64,000 nt of DNA from Mariniphaga sediminis (GCF_003573545.1 NZ_QWET01000003.1:124001-188000); one strand, 5' to 3'. Positions 42,360 through 52,116 are shown, counted from the stretch's first letter. Notes: a model not told the origin generated them from the sequence alone. Numbers and translations are program-made.

Positions 42360-42465
42360 AGAGGAAACAAAAAATGATGATTTTATTAATGTTACGCGAA
42401 TATATAAAAACAGGGGAATTCCTGAAAATAAACTGCAAAACGAATGGTAGTCTTAACTTTAGGTT

Positions 42466-43893
42466 TTAATTGGACAGGTGGTCAAGGCGACTGGCATCGA
42501 GCCGCAGAAAGATGAAAAGCAGAATGGTAAAAGCCCAAAGAGACGAACCTCCATAGCTAAAAAAGGGCAATGGTATACCAATAACAGGCATCATCCCGAT
42601 GGTCATTCCAACATTAACCATAAAATGAAAAAAGAGAATGACGGCCACAGAATAACCATAAATTCGTGAGAAGCCCGAGCGTTGTCGTTCGGCCAGTAAA
42701 ACAAGCCGGATGAACAGGGTTACAAACAAAAGCACTACCAGCGCAGTACCGGCAAAGCCCCACTCTTCGCCTACCGTACAGAAAATGAAATCGGTACTCT
42801 GTTCAGGCACAAAATTAAATTTAGTCTGCGTTCCGTTCAGAAATCCTTTGCCCCAAAAACCTCCGGAGCCAATGGCAATTTTGCTCTGGTTCACATTGTA
42901 ACCCACTCCAAGAGGATCGGACTCAATGCCGAGCAGTTCATTAATACGGGCCTGCTGGTAAGGTTCAAGCATATTGTCGAAAGTGTAGTCCACCGAAATG
43001 GAAAACAGTACCGACCCGATGAATACGAGTGCAACCAGAGCATAATTTTTCAGTTTCATGCGGAGGCTGTAAATAAAGATTGCCACTCCTCCGAGAAGGA
43101 GCATTCCTGCCAGAAGCTGTTCGGGTTTGTACCCTGCCAGTATCACAAAATTAATTCCAGCCAGCAATCCAAAAGCAATAGCAAAAAACAGGAGTATTCT
43201 GAAGAAGTGCTTTAGCCCCGGATTTATTGCGAGAAACACCAGTACAGCCAGGCCTGTCAGCAAAGCATACAAAGCAAGCGGCGACAATACCAGTGAGAAA
43301 ATGAACAACAGCGCTATCAGGGTACCAAAAAACAATACAACCCCGGAAAGTCCTTCGCGGTATAAGACCAGGATAAAAACAAAATAAACCAGTGCCGAGC
43401 CTGTATCGTTTTGAAGAAATATCAGGGCAGCCGGCAAAAGAATAATTGCGCCAATTACTACGAGCGACTTAAACCGTTGTAGTTTAAATCCGAATGAACT
43501 CATGTATTTAGCCAAAGCGAGAGCCGTGGCAAACTTGCCAAATTCAGCAGGTTGAATAGCAAAACCACCAAGTGTAAGCCATGACTTTGAGTTGTTCACT
43601 TCGGTTCCGGCAAAAAGTACTGCAACGAGTAACAGGATTATGGCTCCGTAAATGATGTAGGAGAAAAAAACATAAAAATTGGTTTCGATGAGCAGAATGG
43701 TAAAAGCGATGAGCAGGGCGGCGCCAATCCATATCATTTGTTTGCCGTAGCGCTGGGTAACATCAACAATGCTGTGATGTTCGGTGTCGTAAACTGCAGA
43801 ATAAATATTCAACCATCCCATAAGAACCAATACGAGGTAAAGGAAAACGGTAAACCAGTCGATATTTGCCCAAAGGCTGTTTCTTCTTGCCAC
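42466..43893 (-). CDS. rodA: Rod shape-determining glycosyltransferase RodA
   Basis: RodA is the SEDS-family peptidoglycan polymerase of the elongasome, working with PBP2. The 475-residue polytopic protein has IDWFTVFLYLVLVLMGWLNIYSAVY at the start, GSWL-like NNSKSWLTLGGFAIQPAEFGKFATALALAKYM, QNDTGSALVYFVFILVLYREG, GGFWGKGFLNGTQTKFNFVPEQSTDFIFCTVGEEWGF and IGIPLPFFSYGGSS. It is about 100 residues longer than E. coli RodA because of extra membrane segments in the middle, usual for this phylum. It starts 1 base after mrdA ends. Confidence 0.95.
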   Translation of the reverse strand: MARRNSLWANIDWFTVFLYLVLVLMGWLNIYSAVYDTEHHSIVDVTQRYGKQMIWIGAALLIAFTILLIETNFYVFFSYIIYGAIILLLVAVLFAGTEVNNSKSWLTLGGFAIQPAEFGKFATALALAKYMSSFGFKLQRFKSLVVIGAIILLPAALIFLQNDTGSALVYFVFILVLYREGLSGVVLFFGTLIALLFIFSLVLSPLALYALLTGLAVLVFLAINPGLKHFFRILLFFAIAFGLLAGINFVILAGYKPEQLLAGMLLLGGVAIFIYSLRMKLKNYALVALVFIGSVLFSISVDYTFDNMLEPYQQARINELLGIESDPLGVGYNVNQSKIAIGSGGFWGKGFLNGTQTKFNFVPEQSTDFIFCTVGEEWGFAGTALVVLLFVTLFIRLVLLAERQRSGFSRIYGYSVAVILFFHFMVNVGMTIGMMPVIGIPLPFFSYGGSSLWAFTILLFIFLRLDASRLDHLSN

Positions 43894-43894
43894 G

Positions 43895-45700
43895 TTATTT
43901 TGGTTGATTTGGATTTAATAAATTGGCCTCCAGCATTCTTTGTTCCAGCCATTTTCGACTGTCTGCAATGGAATCTGTCAGGTACTTTTCCACAATAAGG
44001 CTTGCAATTGGTGCGGCATACCGCGCACCCCACACCCCATTTTCGATGTAAACCGAAATGGCAATTTTCGGGTCATCTTTCGGGGCAAAAGCCATAAAAA
44101 CGGAATGGTCGGAACCATGTGGATTCTCAGCGGTGCCGGTTTTCCCACACATTGTAATTCCGTTGATTCGCATTAACCCCGAGGCATTTGTTTGTTCAAC
44201 CACCATTTGCATTCCCTCAATAGCAGGTTCAAAATATTCGGCTGAAATACCTGCATCATTCCGGGTTTTTAACCTGTTGTTTATTTCGGCTTCTTCAATT
44301 TCTTTTACTACGTGCGGAGTATAAAAATAACCACGGTTGGCAATGGCGGCACAAAAGTTGGCCAGTTGCATGGGGGTTACCCCCAGTTCTCCCTGTCCGA
44401 TTGCCAAAGAGCGTACCGTTAATGCATTCCAGCGACCTTTTCCGTAAAACCGGTTATAGTAAGATTCTTCCGGCAGGCTGCCTTTTGATTCGACAGGCAG
44501 GTCAATGTTCAGTTTTTTCCCCATACCGAACCGGAGAACATGCTCGCGCCAGACATTGTATCCTTCGGCAGAGGTCGGAAACTTGGAAAAAACGGAGCGA
44601 AAGGTATTCCACAGGAAGGGGTTGCATGATTCGCGAATCGCCTCTACCACATTAAGGGGTGAAACATGATTGTGCGTACAACGAATGGGAGAGGAACCCG
44701 GTCCTGCACATGAAAAATGCGTGTGTGTGTTAATTGTTTTTTCTTCCAGCGCTGCCAGCACATTCAGTACTTTAAACGTTGAACCAGGCGGGTATTCCGC
44801 CAAAAGGGCCCTGTTGAAAAGGGGTTTTAATGTATCGGTGAGTAGTTTGGTATAGTTGGTACCTCTCACCCTGCCCACCAACATTCCCGGGTGGTAGGCA
44901 GGTGCGCTGGCCAGCGTGAGAATTTCCCCGGTGGCCGGTTCGATAGCCACCACGCTGCCTTTTTTATTCTGAAGGAGTTCTTCTGCATAAAGCTGTAAAT
45001 CGATATCAAGGGAGGTAATCAGGTTTTTCCCAATCTTTGCCGGAATATCTTCATCGCCATCAAGAAAACTTCCCTGTATCCGGTTATGTACATCAACCAG
45101 GTATTTTTTTATGCCCTTCTCTCCCCGTAGCCACTCTTCATACGAATTTTCAATCCCGTCCACCCCAATATAGTCACCCATGCTGTAATAGCGGTCACGG
45201 TTCAGATCTGCCTGGTTTACCTCGCCTACATACCCCAGCACATGCGCTGCTGCGGGGTAGTTGTATTCCCGCAGGGTTCTCGATTGAGTGTGAAAGCCTT
45301 TAAACCGGTAAAGCCTCTCCTGCAAAACTGCATAGGTTTCAGGAGGGATTTGTTTTACAATAATGGAAGGTTTGTATCGTGAATATTCAGCGGCTTCCCT
45401 TATTCTTTTTTTTAGGTCTTCTTTTGTGATTTCAAGCAATTTACAAAGGTAGAGCGTGTCGAAAGTTTCTACCTCGCGTGGAGTGACCAGCAGGTCGTAG
45501 GCTGGTTTGTTGTGTACAAGTAGTTTTCCGTTCCGGTCGTAAATCAATCCGCGTGCCGGGTATTGCACAACTTCGCGAAGCACGTTGTTGGTGGCAAAAA
45601 CTTTATAGGTCGGATCGAGCACCTGTAACCTGAAAAGCCCCACGGCAAAAATTAATCCCGTGAGCACAAAGATGCCGATTATTACATAACTCCTTTTCAC
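43895..45700 (-). CDS. mrdA: Penicillin-binding protein 2
   Basis: PBP2 is the monofunctional transpeptidase of cell elongation. The 601-residue protein has one N-terminal membrane anchor (YVIIGIFVLTGLIFAVGLFRLQ), a dimerisation domain (YPARGLIYDRNGKLLVHNKPAYDLLVTPREV, GYVGEVNQADL) and the transpeptidase motifs. These are SxxK in YPPGSTFKVLNVLAALEE, SxN in RESCNPFLW, and KTG in MCGKTGTAENPHGSDHSVFMAFAP. It lies between mreD (6 bases) and rodA. Confidence 0.96.
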   Translation of the reverse strand: MKRSYVIIGIFVLTGLIFAVGLFRLQVLDPTYKVFATNNVLREVVQYPARGLIYDRNGKLLVHNKPAYDLLVTPREVETFDTLYLCKLLEITKEDLKKRIREAAEYSRYKPSIIVKQIPPETYAVLQERLYRFKGFHTQSRTLREYNYPAAAHVLGYVGEVNQADLNRDRYYSMGDYIGVDGIENSYEEWLRGEKGIKKYLVDVHNRIQGSFLDGDEDIPAKIGKNLITSLDIDLQLYAEELLQNKKGSVVAIEPATGEILTLASAPAYHPGMLVGRVRGTNYTKLLTDTLKPLFNRALLAEYPPGSTFKVLNVLAALEEKTINTHTHFSCAGPGSSPIRCTHNHVSPLNVVEAIRESCNPFLWNTFRSVFSKFPTSAEGYNVWREHVLRFGMGKKLNIDLPVESKGSLPEESYYNRFYGKGRWNALTVRSLAIGQGELGVTPMQLANFCAAIANRGYFYTPHVVKEIEEAEINNRLKTRNDAGISAEYFEPAIEGMQMVVEQTNASGLMRINGITMCGKTGTAENPHGSDHSVFMAFAPKDDPKIAISVYIENGVWGARYAAPIASLIVEKYLTDSIADSRKWLEQRMLEANLLNPNQPK

Positions 45701-45706
45701 CCTGTT

Positions 45707-46210
45707 TTACTCCCTGAATATTAAAAATTGGCTTAAAACTATTACAAAAATGGAAAAAACCGAACTTAATATTACCCGCAAGAAGGTGGTAAAAAAATGG
45801 GAAAACGTAAAAAACTCAAGGTAAAAAAGAATAAAATGGTGAATAAACACCATAATAAAGGTATAATATAAAAACCAGGAAAATTTATTTTGCTTTAGGC
45901 CTGGGTATTCACTTCTGTCTTCTTCCCGGTTGGAGATAGAACGGATAACAAACGGTCTTATAAAAGCGATGAAAACGGTGGCGGCCGCATGAATGCCCAG
46001 GCTGTTGGAGAAGGCATCGATGGTCAGGCCGATAAAAAAGCCCAGGAATAGCAGCAGGTAATGGGGAGTACTAAGGGGCAATAACAAAATAAATAAAATG
46101 TAAATAAACGGATTAACGTAACCGCTAAACTGAACCTGGTTAAATACAAGTACCTGCATTAAAACCAGTACAACGAACATTGTAATGTATTTAATCAATA
46201 CCTGGAGCAT
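45707..46210 (-). CDS. mreD: Rod shape-determining protein MreD
   Basis: MreD is a small inner membrane protein of the elongasome that pairs with MreC. The 167-residue protein has five or six hydrophobic segments (ITMFVVLVLMQVLVFNQVQFSGYVNPFIYILFILLLP, LLLFLGFFIGLTIDAFSNSLGIHAAATVFIAFIRPFV). The pattern FxxGLxxDxFxxxLGxHA is characteristic. Its start overlaps the end of mreC by 20 bases. Confidence 0.88.
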   Translation of the reverse strand: MLQVLIKYITMFVVLVLMQVLVFNQVQFSGYVNPFIYILFILLLPLSTPHYLLLFLGFFIGLTIDAFSNSLGIHAAATVFIAFIRPFVIRSISNREEDRSEYPGLKQNKFSWFLYYTFIMVFIHHFILFYLEFFTFSHFFTTFLRVILSSVFSIFVIVLSQFLIFRE

Positions 46211-47036
46211 CCCTCAGCATATTTTTGAGTTCATTAATTTCCTGCTTGTCCTGGTTCTCAATAATTTCTACATAAGAAAGCGATTTAAAATCGACAGCAA
46301 GTTCCACCTCAATCGAATAATAATTATCTCCGTCGGGGCGGGAGAAGTTGCTAATGGTCCCCACGAGTATCCCTTCCGGAAAAATAGAAGAATATCCGCT
46401 GGTTACCACTGTGTCACCCTTTGCAATTTCCACATGCAATGGAATTTCTGTTAACCCGGCATAGCGGTAATCATTTTCCTGCCAAATCAGCGAGCCATAA
46501 TACCCGCTTTTTTGCAATTTGGCGGAGACACTCCAACGACGGTTTAACAGTGATAGCCCCATGGAATAGGATTCTGAGACCTGTGCTACCACACCAACAA
46601 TTCCTTTGGGGGAAATAATTCCCTGGTCGGGTTTGATGCCGTCTTTGCTTCCTTTATTTAAGGTAATATAGTTGGAAGGCCTGTTTACCGAGTTGCTAAT
46701 AACCATAGCGGGAACAAAACGAAAAACCGTATTTGTTTCGCCGGCAAAGACAAACATGGTGTCTACCCCGGCAATTTTTCCTCCGTGGTTTTCAAGTAAG
46801 GTACGCAGCCGGGCGTTCTCCCCGGCCAACTCTTCATTAACACCTGCCAGCCCAAAATACCCGGTAACAGAATGAAACATGTTGTACACATTGCCAGTTA
46901 GCCGGGAGGAAGAATTCAGGTATTTTGCTTTCTGAAAACTGTTGTAATTGAAAACCATTACCAGGGCAAGGGTTTCCAACAGAACAAAAAGCACAAAAGC
47001 ATGGTTTTTCAGCAAATACCTGACTAGGCTTCTCAT
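46191..47036 (-). CDS. mreC: Rod shape-determining protein MreC
   Basis: MreC is the periplasmic scaffold protein that activates PBP2-RodA. The 281-residue protein has an N-terminal membrane helix (HAFVLFVLLETLALVMVFNY), a coiled-coil piece (VNEELAGENARLRTLLENHGG) and the MreC beta domains (NYITLNKGSKDGIKPDQGIISPKGIVGVVAQVSESYSMGLSLLNRRWSVSAKLQKSGYYGSLIW, GDTVVTSGYSSIFPEGILVGTI). It follows mreB by 22 bases. Confidence 0.94.
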   Translation of the reverse strand: MRSLVRYLLKNHAFVLFVLLETLALVMVFNYNSFQKAKYLNSSSRLTGNVYNMFHSVTGYFGLAGVNEELAGENARLRTLLENHGGKIAGVDTMFVFAGETNTVFRFVPAMVISNSVNRPSNYITLNKGSKDGIKPDQGIISPKGIVGVVAQVSESYSMGLSLLNRRWSVSAKLQKSGYYGSLIWQENDYRYAGLTEIPLHVEIAKGDTVVTSGYSSIFPEGILVGTISNFSRPDGDNYYSIEVELAVDFKSLSYVEIIENQDKQEINELKNMLRDAPGID

Positions 47037-47058
47037 TTTGTTTTTTTATTCCCGACCG

Positions 47059-48081
47059 TTATCTGATGAGAAATGAAAATTTATCGACGTTCTTTAATGC
47101 AATACCTGTTCCCCTGACAACAGCCCTCAACGGGTCATCGGCAACCCGGAAGGGAATTCCGATTTTATCCGTAAGCCTTTTGTCCAGTCCTTTCAGCAAT
47201 GCCCCACCGCCGGCAAGCCAGATTCCTTTCGACACAATGTCGGCATACAATTCGGGGGGTGTTTGTTCCAGGGCTCCCAACACAGCCGTTTCAATTTTCG
47301 AAATCGACTTTTCAATACAATGGGCAATTTCCTGGTATGAAACAGGCACTTCAATGGGCAACGCTGTCATTTGATTGGGGCCTTGCACTATAAAGTCTGG
47401 TGGTGGTTCCTTCAGTTGTGAAAGCGCTGAGCCCACATGAATCTTAATTTCTTCGGCTGTACGTTCGCCAATTTTTATATTATGCTGATGGCGCATGTAT
47501 TCCATAATGTCGGAGGTCAGATCGTCACCGGCAATGCGGATGGATTTGTTGGTTACAATACCTCCCAAAGAAATAACGGCGATTTCTGTGGTTCCACCAC
47601 CAATGTCTACCACCATATTTCCTTCAGGTGCTTCTACATCGAGTCCGATACCGATTGCTGCCGCCAGCGGTTCATAAATCATGTAAACTTCCCGTCCACC
47701 GGCATGTTCTGCTGAATCACGTACGGCGCGCACTTCCACCTCGGTGCTTCCGGAAGGGATACAAACAACCATTTTTAAAGCCGGTGAAAACATGCGCGGC
47801 TTGGAATTAATCATTTTGATCATTCCGCGGATCATTTGCTCTGCGGCATTAAAATCGGCAATAACGCCATCGCGCAGCGGCCTGATTGTTTTCAGGTTGG
47901 CATGTGTTTTTCCCTGCATCTGCCGGGCTTTCTCTCCAATCGCTACCATCTTTTCCGATTTCATATCGATGGCAACAATGGATGGTTCATCCACTACAAT
48001 TTTATCATTGTGGATGATTATCGTGTTTGCTGTTCCCAGATCAATGGCAATCTCCTGGGTTAAAAACGAAAATAGTCCCAT
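47059..48081 (-). CDS. mreB: Rod shape-determining protein MreB
   Basis: MreB is the bacterial actin that guides lateral wall synthesis. The 340-residue protein starts MGLFSFLTQEIAIDLGTANTIIIHNDKIVVDEPSIVAID, with the phosphate-1 motif. It goes on with RPLRDGVIADFNAAEQMIRGMI, EPLAAAIGIGLDVEAPEGNMVVDIGGGTTEIAVISLGGIV (phosphate-2) and GIWLAGGGALLKGLDKRL (adenosine motif). It begins 20 bases after purH ends, so it is probably transcribed from the purH promoter as part of purH-mreBCD-mrdA-rodA. Confidence 0.97.
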   Translation of the reverse strand: MGLFSFLTQEIAIDLGTANTIIIHNDKIVVDEPSIVAIDMKSEKMVAIGEKARQMQGKTHANLKTIRPLRDGVIADFNAAEQMIRGMIKMINSKPRMFSPALKMVVCIPSGSTEVEVRAVRDSAEHAGGREVYMIYEPLAAAIGIGLDVEAPEGNMVVDIGGGTTEIAVISLGGIVTNKSIRIAGDDLTSDIMEYMRHQHNIKIGERTAEEIKIHVGSALSQLKEPPPDFIVQGPNQMTALPIEVPVSYQEIAHCIEKSISKIETAVLGALEQTPPELYADIVSKGIWLAGGGALLKGLDKRLTDKIGIPFRVADDPLRAVVRGTGIALKNVDKFSFLIR

Positions 48082-48101
48082 CTTCTGTTATATTAGAAAT
48101 A

Positions 48102-49694
48102 TCAATGTTTAAAGTGCCTTCTTCCTGTAAATACCATGGCAATGTCAAATTCGTTGCAGGCGTCAATCACTTCCTGATCCCGAATGCTGCCGCCGGGTTC
48201 CACAATGTATTTTACTCCGTATTCGTTGGCTGCTTCAATGCTGTCGCGAAACGGGAAAAATGCATCGGAAATAAGAACTGAATTTTTCAGTTCAACCCCT
48301 TCCTTCATATCAAAACGGGGCATCGTTAAATGCCGTAGGCTGTCAAGACGGTTGGGTTGCCCCATTCCGGCACCGGTAAGCCAGTAAGCGCCATTTTCTT
48401 TTTGAGTAACAATAGCAATAGCGTTGCTCTTCAGGTGCTTGCAGGCAGTAACTCCAAATCTTGCCAGGTTTATTTTTTCTTCTTCAAATTTTCTTGCTGT
48501 TACCGGTTCAAATTGAGTATCCATTCCTTCGTCTTCATCCTGCACCAACATGCCGCCGTTAATAGAACGGAACAGTTTTTCTCCCGTTACCTCTTTCTTT
48601 ACCGGTACTACCAGCAGCCGTAAATTTTTCTTTTTCCCAAATATTTCCAATGCTTCCTCTGTAAATTCGGGAGCAATGATGATTTCTACAAATTTTTTCC
48701 CAAACCACTCAGCAACCTCTTTCGTAACGGTGTTGGTAAAACAGATAATACTTCCGTAAGCACTGATGGGATCGCCCGCCCAGGCCAGGTCGAGCGATTC
48801 AAGAATGTTGTCTGTAACGGCTAGCCCACATGGATTAAGGTGTTTTACCACAGAAACGGCTACTTTATTTTGAATGTGGCTTACAGCATGGAATGCGTCG
48901 CTGGCTGCTTTCCAGGCGGCATCCGCATCGAGCATATTGTTGTACGAAAGAGCTTTCCCCTGCAATACATCTGCACCGGCAAGCGATACTTCCGAAGGTG
49001 TATTTTTAAATTTGTAAAAAGTGGCCTTTTGGTGCGGATTTTCCCCGTAGCGGAGTACATGGCCGTTATTAAGACTTATTCGTTCTGTAGCATCCTCGCT
49101 GCCCTCATTGAAATAGCTGAAAATGGCGGCATCGTAATGTGAGGATACGGCAAAAGCTTTTGAAGCAAACCACTTCCGGTCTTCGATGGAAGATGCACCG
49201 TCCTTTTCATTTAGTAAATCGAGCAATGGCTGGTATTCGTTTTGGGAAGGAACGATTATCACATCCTTGAAATTTTTGGCTGCTGCCCTGATGAGTGAAA
49301 TACCCCCGATGTCTATTTTTTCGATGATTTCCTGTTCGGAAGCACCAGACGCAACGGTGCTTTCAAAAGGATATAAATCCACAATAACCAAATCTATTTC
49401 CGGAATTTCATATTCAGTTAACTGACTTACGTCGCCCTGGTTATCACGACGCGATAAAATACCCCCAAAAATTTTTGGATGCAGGGTTTTTACACGTCCT
49501 CCCAAAATGGAAGGATAGCCGGTAAGGCTTTCTACCGAAGTTACCTGAACGCCTAACGACTCAATAAAACTTTTCGTTCCGCCGGTACTGATTATTTTTA
49601 CATTCAACTGGTTTAAGCGCTGAATGATCCCATCGAGGTTTTCCTTGTGATACACCGAGACAAGGGCAGTCTTAATTTTTTTATTATCAGCCAT
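48102..49694 (-). CDS. purH: Bifunctional AICAR transformylase/IMP cyclohydrolase
   Basis: PurH carries out the last two steps of IMP synthesis. The 530-residue protein has the N-terminal MGS-like cyclohydrolase domain (LVSVYHKENLDGII, ISTGGTKSFIESLGVQVTSVESLTGYPSILGGRVKTLHPKIFGGILSRR). The C-terminal transformylase domain has LRYGENPHQKATFY, LSYNNMLDADAAWKAASDA, VVKHLNPCGLAV, and GMGQPNRLDSLRHL, then SDAFFPFRDSIEAANEYGVKYIVEPGGSIRDQEVI. It heads the operon leading into mreB. Confidence 0.96.
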   Translation of the reverse strand: MADNKKIKTALVSVYHKENLDGIIQRLNQLNVKIISTGGTKSFIESLGVQVTSVESLTGYPSILGGRVKTLHPKIFGGILSRRDNQGDVSQLTEYEIPEIDLVIVDLYPFESTVASGASEQEIIEKIDIGGISLIRAAAKNFKDVIIVPSQNEYQPLLDLLNEKDGASSIEDRKWFASKAFAVSSHYDAAIFSYFNEGSEDATERISLNNGHVLRYGENPHQKATFYKFKNTPSEVSLAGADVLQGKALSYNNMLDADAAWKAASDAFHAVSHIQNKVAVSVVKHLNPCGLAVTDNILESLDLAWAGDPISAYGSIICFTNTVTKEVAEWFGKKFVEIIIAPEFTEEALEIFGKKKNLRLLVVPVKKEVTGEKLFRSINGGMLVQDEDEGMDTQFEPVTARKFEEEKINLARFGVTACKHLKSNAIAIVTQKENGAYWLTGAGMGQPNRLDSLRHLTMPRFDMKEGVELKNSVLISDAFFPFRDSIEAANEYGVKYIVEPGGSIRDQEVIDACNEFDIAMVFTGRRHFKH

Positions 49695-49719
49695 TTATTC
49701 CATTTTTCAAATTCGTATG

Positions 49720-49727
49720 CAAAGATA
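49720..49727 (-). promoter_or_regulatory. Candidate -7 element of the purH-mre operon
   Basis: TATCTTTG followed by C on the minus strand is a perfect match (TAnnTTTGC form) 26 bases before the purH ATG. The -33 box is unclear. Confidence 0.55.
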
Positions 49728-49912
49728 GAAAAATCAATGCAGATCCTGTTATAAAACAGAAATTTGTCTGAAAATAGAAAGTTTCGCTGCCGTTTCAAAA
49801 TCCGATATGTAATCATTAAGAAAAATTAACACTAATAAACCGGGTACTTGCAGAAAGAGTAAATTTTTATCCGGAATCAAGACAAATTGTATTTTTACAT
49901 TCATAAAAATGA

Positions 49913-51175
49913 ATGAGACAGATGCTTCTGATCAGGCTAATTTTTGAAAGTTTTTCCTTTGCTTATAACGCGCTGAGGGCAAACAAGCTGCGAACGTTTT
50001 TGTCGTTGCTTGGAATTACAATTGGTATTTTTGCCATCATCTCGGTTTTTACAGTTATCGATTCCCTGGAACGTTACATACGTGAAAGCCTGAACGCATT
50101 GGGAAGTAACATGGTTTATATTCAAAAATGGCCCTGGATTCCACCCGAAGGTGAAACAGAATATCCGTGGTGGAAATACCTGAACCGTCCGGTTCCTACC
50201 ATGGAAGAAGCGGAAGAAATTATGCACCGCGGCGCTTCTTTTCAACATGCTGCTTTTTTTTACGGTTTTTCGCGTACGGTGCGTTACGCCGGAAATCAGT
50301 TGGATAACGCTACGGTGATGGCTACCACCTACGATTTGTTCGATGTTTGGAACCTTAACGTTTCGGGAGGACGGTATTTTAGCGAAAGCGAAATGCATGC
50401 CGGGGCTCCGGTAGCGCTTATTGGAGCTGAGATTGCAGACAAACTGTTTCCGGGAATGGAGCCGGTTGGAAAATTTATCAAAATCCAGGGATTCCGGTTT
50501 CAGATTATTGGTGTTTATAAAAGAACCGGACAAGATATGTTTGGGACCAGCATGGATAATTATATCCACATCAGCGTCATCAAATCGTTTTATATGGTGG
50601 ACGTTCGAAACCGCGATATCAACCAAAGTATTTGCGTAAAAGCAAAGCCCAACGTTAGCAAGGGCCAGTTTATGTCTGATGTGGAAGGGACAATGCGTAG
50701 CATCAGAAGACTGAATCCCCGTGAAGAGAATAATTTCGCCCTGAATGAGGTAAGCTTGATTTCCAGTCAGTTTGATCAGTTCTTTAAAGTGTTTAATCTG
50801 GCTGGATGGATTATTGGCGGTTTTTCTATTGTGGTAGGTGGTTTTGGCATTGCTAATATTATGTTTGTTTCGGTGAAAGAACGAACCCGGATTATCGGGA
50901 TTCAAAAGTCGCTGGGGGCAAAAAAATACTTTATCCTGCTTGAGTTTATTTTTGAAGCAGTTGTACTTTCCGTGATAGGGGGAATCGTAGGGTTGGCCCT
51001 GATTTTTTTCGGAACGCTCGTTGTAAATTATGCTACTGAATTTACTATTTTGCTCACTGCCGGGAATATTATCCGGGGACTTTTAATTTCCAGTGTTATC
51101 GGTTTTATTGCCGGTTTGATGCCGGCACGGGCAGCTTCGAGGTTAAATCCTGTGGATGCAATGAATGCAGTGTGA
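49913..51175 (+). CDS. ABC transporter permease, MacB/FtsX-like
   Basis: The 420-residue protein has the MacB layout: an N-terminal membrane segment (ALRANKLRTFLSLLGITIGIFAIISVFTVIDSL, with the conserved RTxLSxLGIxIG), a periplasmic MacB-PCD domain (GSNMVYIQKWPW, VALIGAEIADKLFPGMEPVGKFIKIQGFRFQIIGVYK) and a C-terminal FtsX domain with three membrane helices (IIGGFSIVVGGFGIANIMFVSVKERTRIIGIQKSLGAKK, and PARAASRLNPVDAMN at the end). Such permeases export peptides or act as mechanotransmission devices. No ATPase gene is adjacent, so the partner is elsewhere. The start at 49922 is an alternative. Confidence 0.88.
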   Translation: MRQMLLIRLIFESFSFAYNALRANKLRTFLSLLGITIGIFAIISVFTVIDSLERYIRESLNALGSNMVYIQKWPWIPPEGETEYPWWKYLNRPVPTMEEAEEIMHRGASFQHAAFFYGFSRTVRYAGNQLDNATVMATTYDLFDVWNLNVSGGRYFSESEMHAGAPVALIGAEIADKLFPGMEPVGKFIKIQGFRFQIIGVYKRTGQDMFGTSMDNYIHISVIKSFYMVDVRNRDINQSICVKAKPNVSKGQFMSDVEGTMRSIRRLNPREENNFALNEVSLISSQFDQFFKVFNLAGWIIGGFSIVVGGFGIANIMFVSVKERTRIIGIQKSLGAKKYFILLEFIFEAVVLSVIGGIVGLALIFFGTLVVNYATEFTILLTAGNIIRGLLISSVIGFIAGLMPARAASRLNPVDAMNAV

Positions 51176-51642
51176 GTCAGGTTAGATACAATGACTCGAC
51201 GTTGCTTTTTGGGCCGGAAAACTCGGGGGTGCCTTGCATCTGCCTTCCATTATTTTACGGATGAAACCTGAATACACCCTACTTTCAATATCCGGCCTCC
51301 CTCCAGAGGCAATGGTTTCCGAACCGGTGATTTAAAGCTGTGCATATTCATAAATGTAGATTTTTTACGTGAGAATCAGGTGGGCATGTTGGAAGGGGTA
51401 GCTGAAATTTGCGGCACCCGTTTGATGAGGATTGATTCGGCGGTTTTGTTGTGTTACGATTCATTATAAGTTAATTATAGTGTCTTCCTCCATCTGTTGT
51501 TTATTTAGTCCTGATATAAATTAATGTTTGTTTACAATAATGTATTGTTTTTTGGGGTTACCTTTTTGTTTTTCCCTGAATATATTAGTAATAACCGGGG
51601 CACCAGGGCTCTCCCCAAATGCCCGAAAAATAGTTTATCACA
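51176..51642. other. Long intergenic region, 467 bases
   Basis: No open frame longer than about 25 codons has family features. Short stems exist (GCCTC/GAGGC near 51297-51314), but none has a T-run. The region between 51440 and 51600 is A/T rich, as expected for the promoter of the gene at 51643, without a perfect -7/-33 pair. It may hold decayed coding DNA that I cannot identify. Confidence 0.4.
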
Positions 51643-52116
51643 ATGAAAAAAATGGCAATGTTATTTGTTGGCCTCCTGTTTATCGGAGGCATGGTTAACG
51701 GTCAGGAAATAACCATAAAAGAGGTTTTTGGCGGGCAACAATTTTATCAGAACGGTAAAAAACTCACGATGGGCCAACTGGTTAAAACCATGGAAGGAAA
51801 TGAGCTGGCATACAATGAAATTAAAAAAGCGCAGTCAACATATACGCTGGGGGCCATAGTAAGCGGGGCTGGCGGTTTTATGATTGGCTATCCTTTGGGA
51901 ACTGCCCTCGCCGGCGGAGATCCCAACTGGGTTCTTGCAGGTATTGGAGCCGGGCTGGCTGTGGTTTCCATTCCTATCGCCAAAAAATATAACAAGCAGT
52001 CGCAATCTGCTGTCAAACTTTACAACGAAGGGCTGAAAAAAGAAACGGGTTTTGTAAAACCTGAACTCTATTTCGGCTCTACTGAAAATGGTATAGGTTT
52101 CAGATTGTACTTTTGA
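51643..52116 (+). CDS. Small exported protein with glycine-rich membrane-like segment, unknown
   Basis: The 157-residue protein has a signal peptide (MKKMAMLFVGLLFIGGMVNGQ) and an N-terminal exported part (ITIKEVFGGQQFYQNGKKLTMGQLVKTMEGNE). A Gly/Ala-rich pair of hydrophobic segments follows (LGAIVSGAGGFMIGYPLGTALAGG and WVLAGIGAGLAVVSIPIAKKY), resembling glycine-zipper proteins. The end is ELYFGSTENGIGFRLYF, with an aromatic C-terminal residue. It may insert in or attach to the outer membrane. The family is not recognised. It is a single-gene unit closed by the terminator at 52242-52285. Confidence 0.6.
   Translation: MKKMAMLFVGLLFIGGMVNGQEITIKEVFGGQQFYQNGKKLTMGQLVKTMEGNELAYNEIKKAQSTYTLGAIVSGAGGFMIGYPLGTALAGGDPNWVLAGIGAGLAVVSIPIAKKYNKQSQSAVKLYNEGLKKETGFVKPELYFGSTENGIGFRLYF

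Noticed and set aside
49937-50905. 322-codon open frame on the minus strand inside the MacB-like permease gene
   Set aside because: It is antisense to a gene with clear MacB-PCD and FtsX motifs. Its own translation has no domain, signal or sensible composition.
51262-51470. Short plus-strand frames of about 24 codons in the 467-base gap
   Set aside because: No similarity recognised, no start signal, and length within chance expectation.
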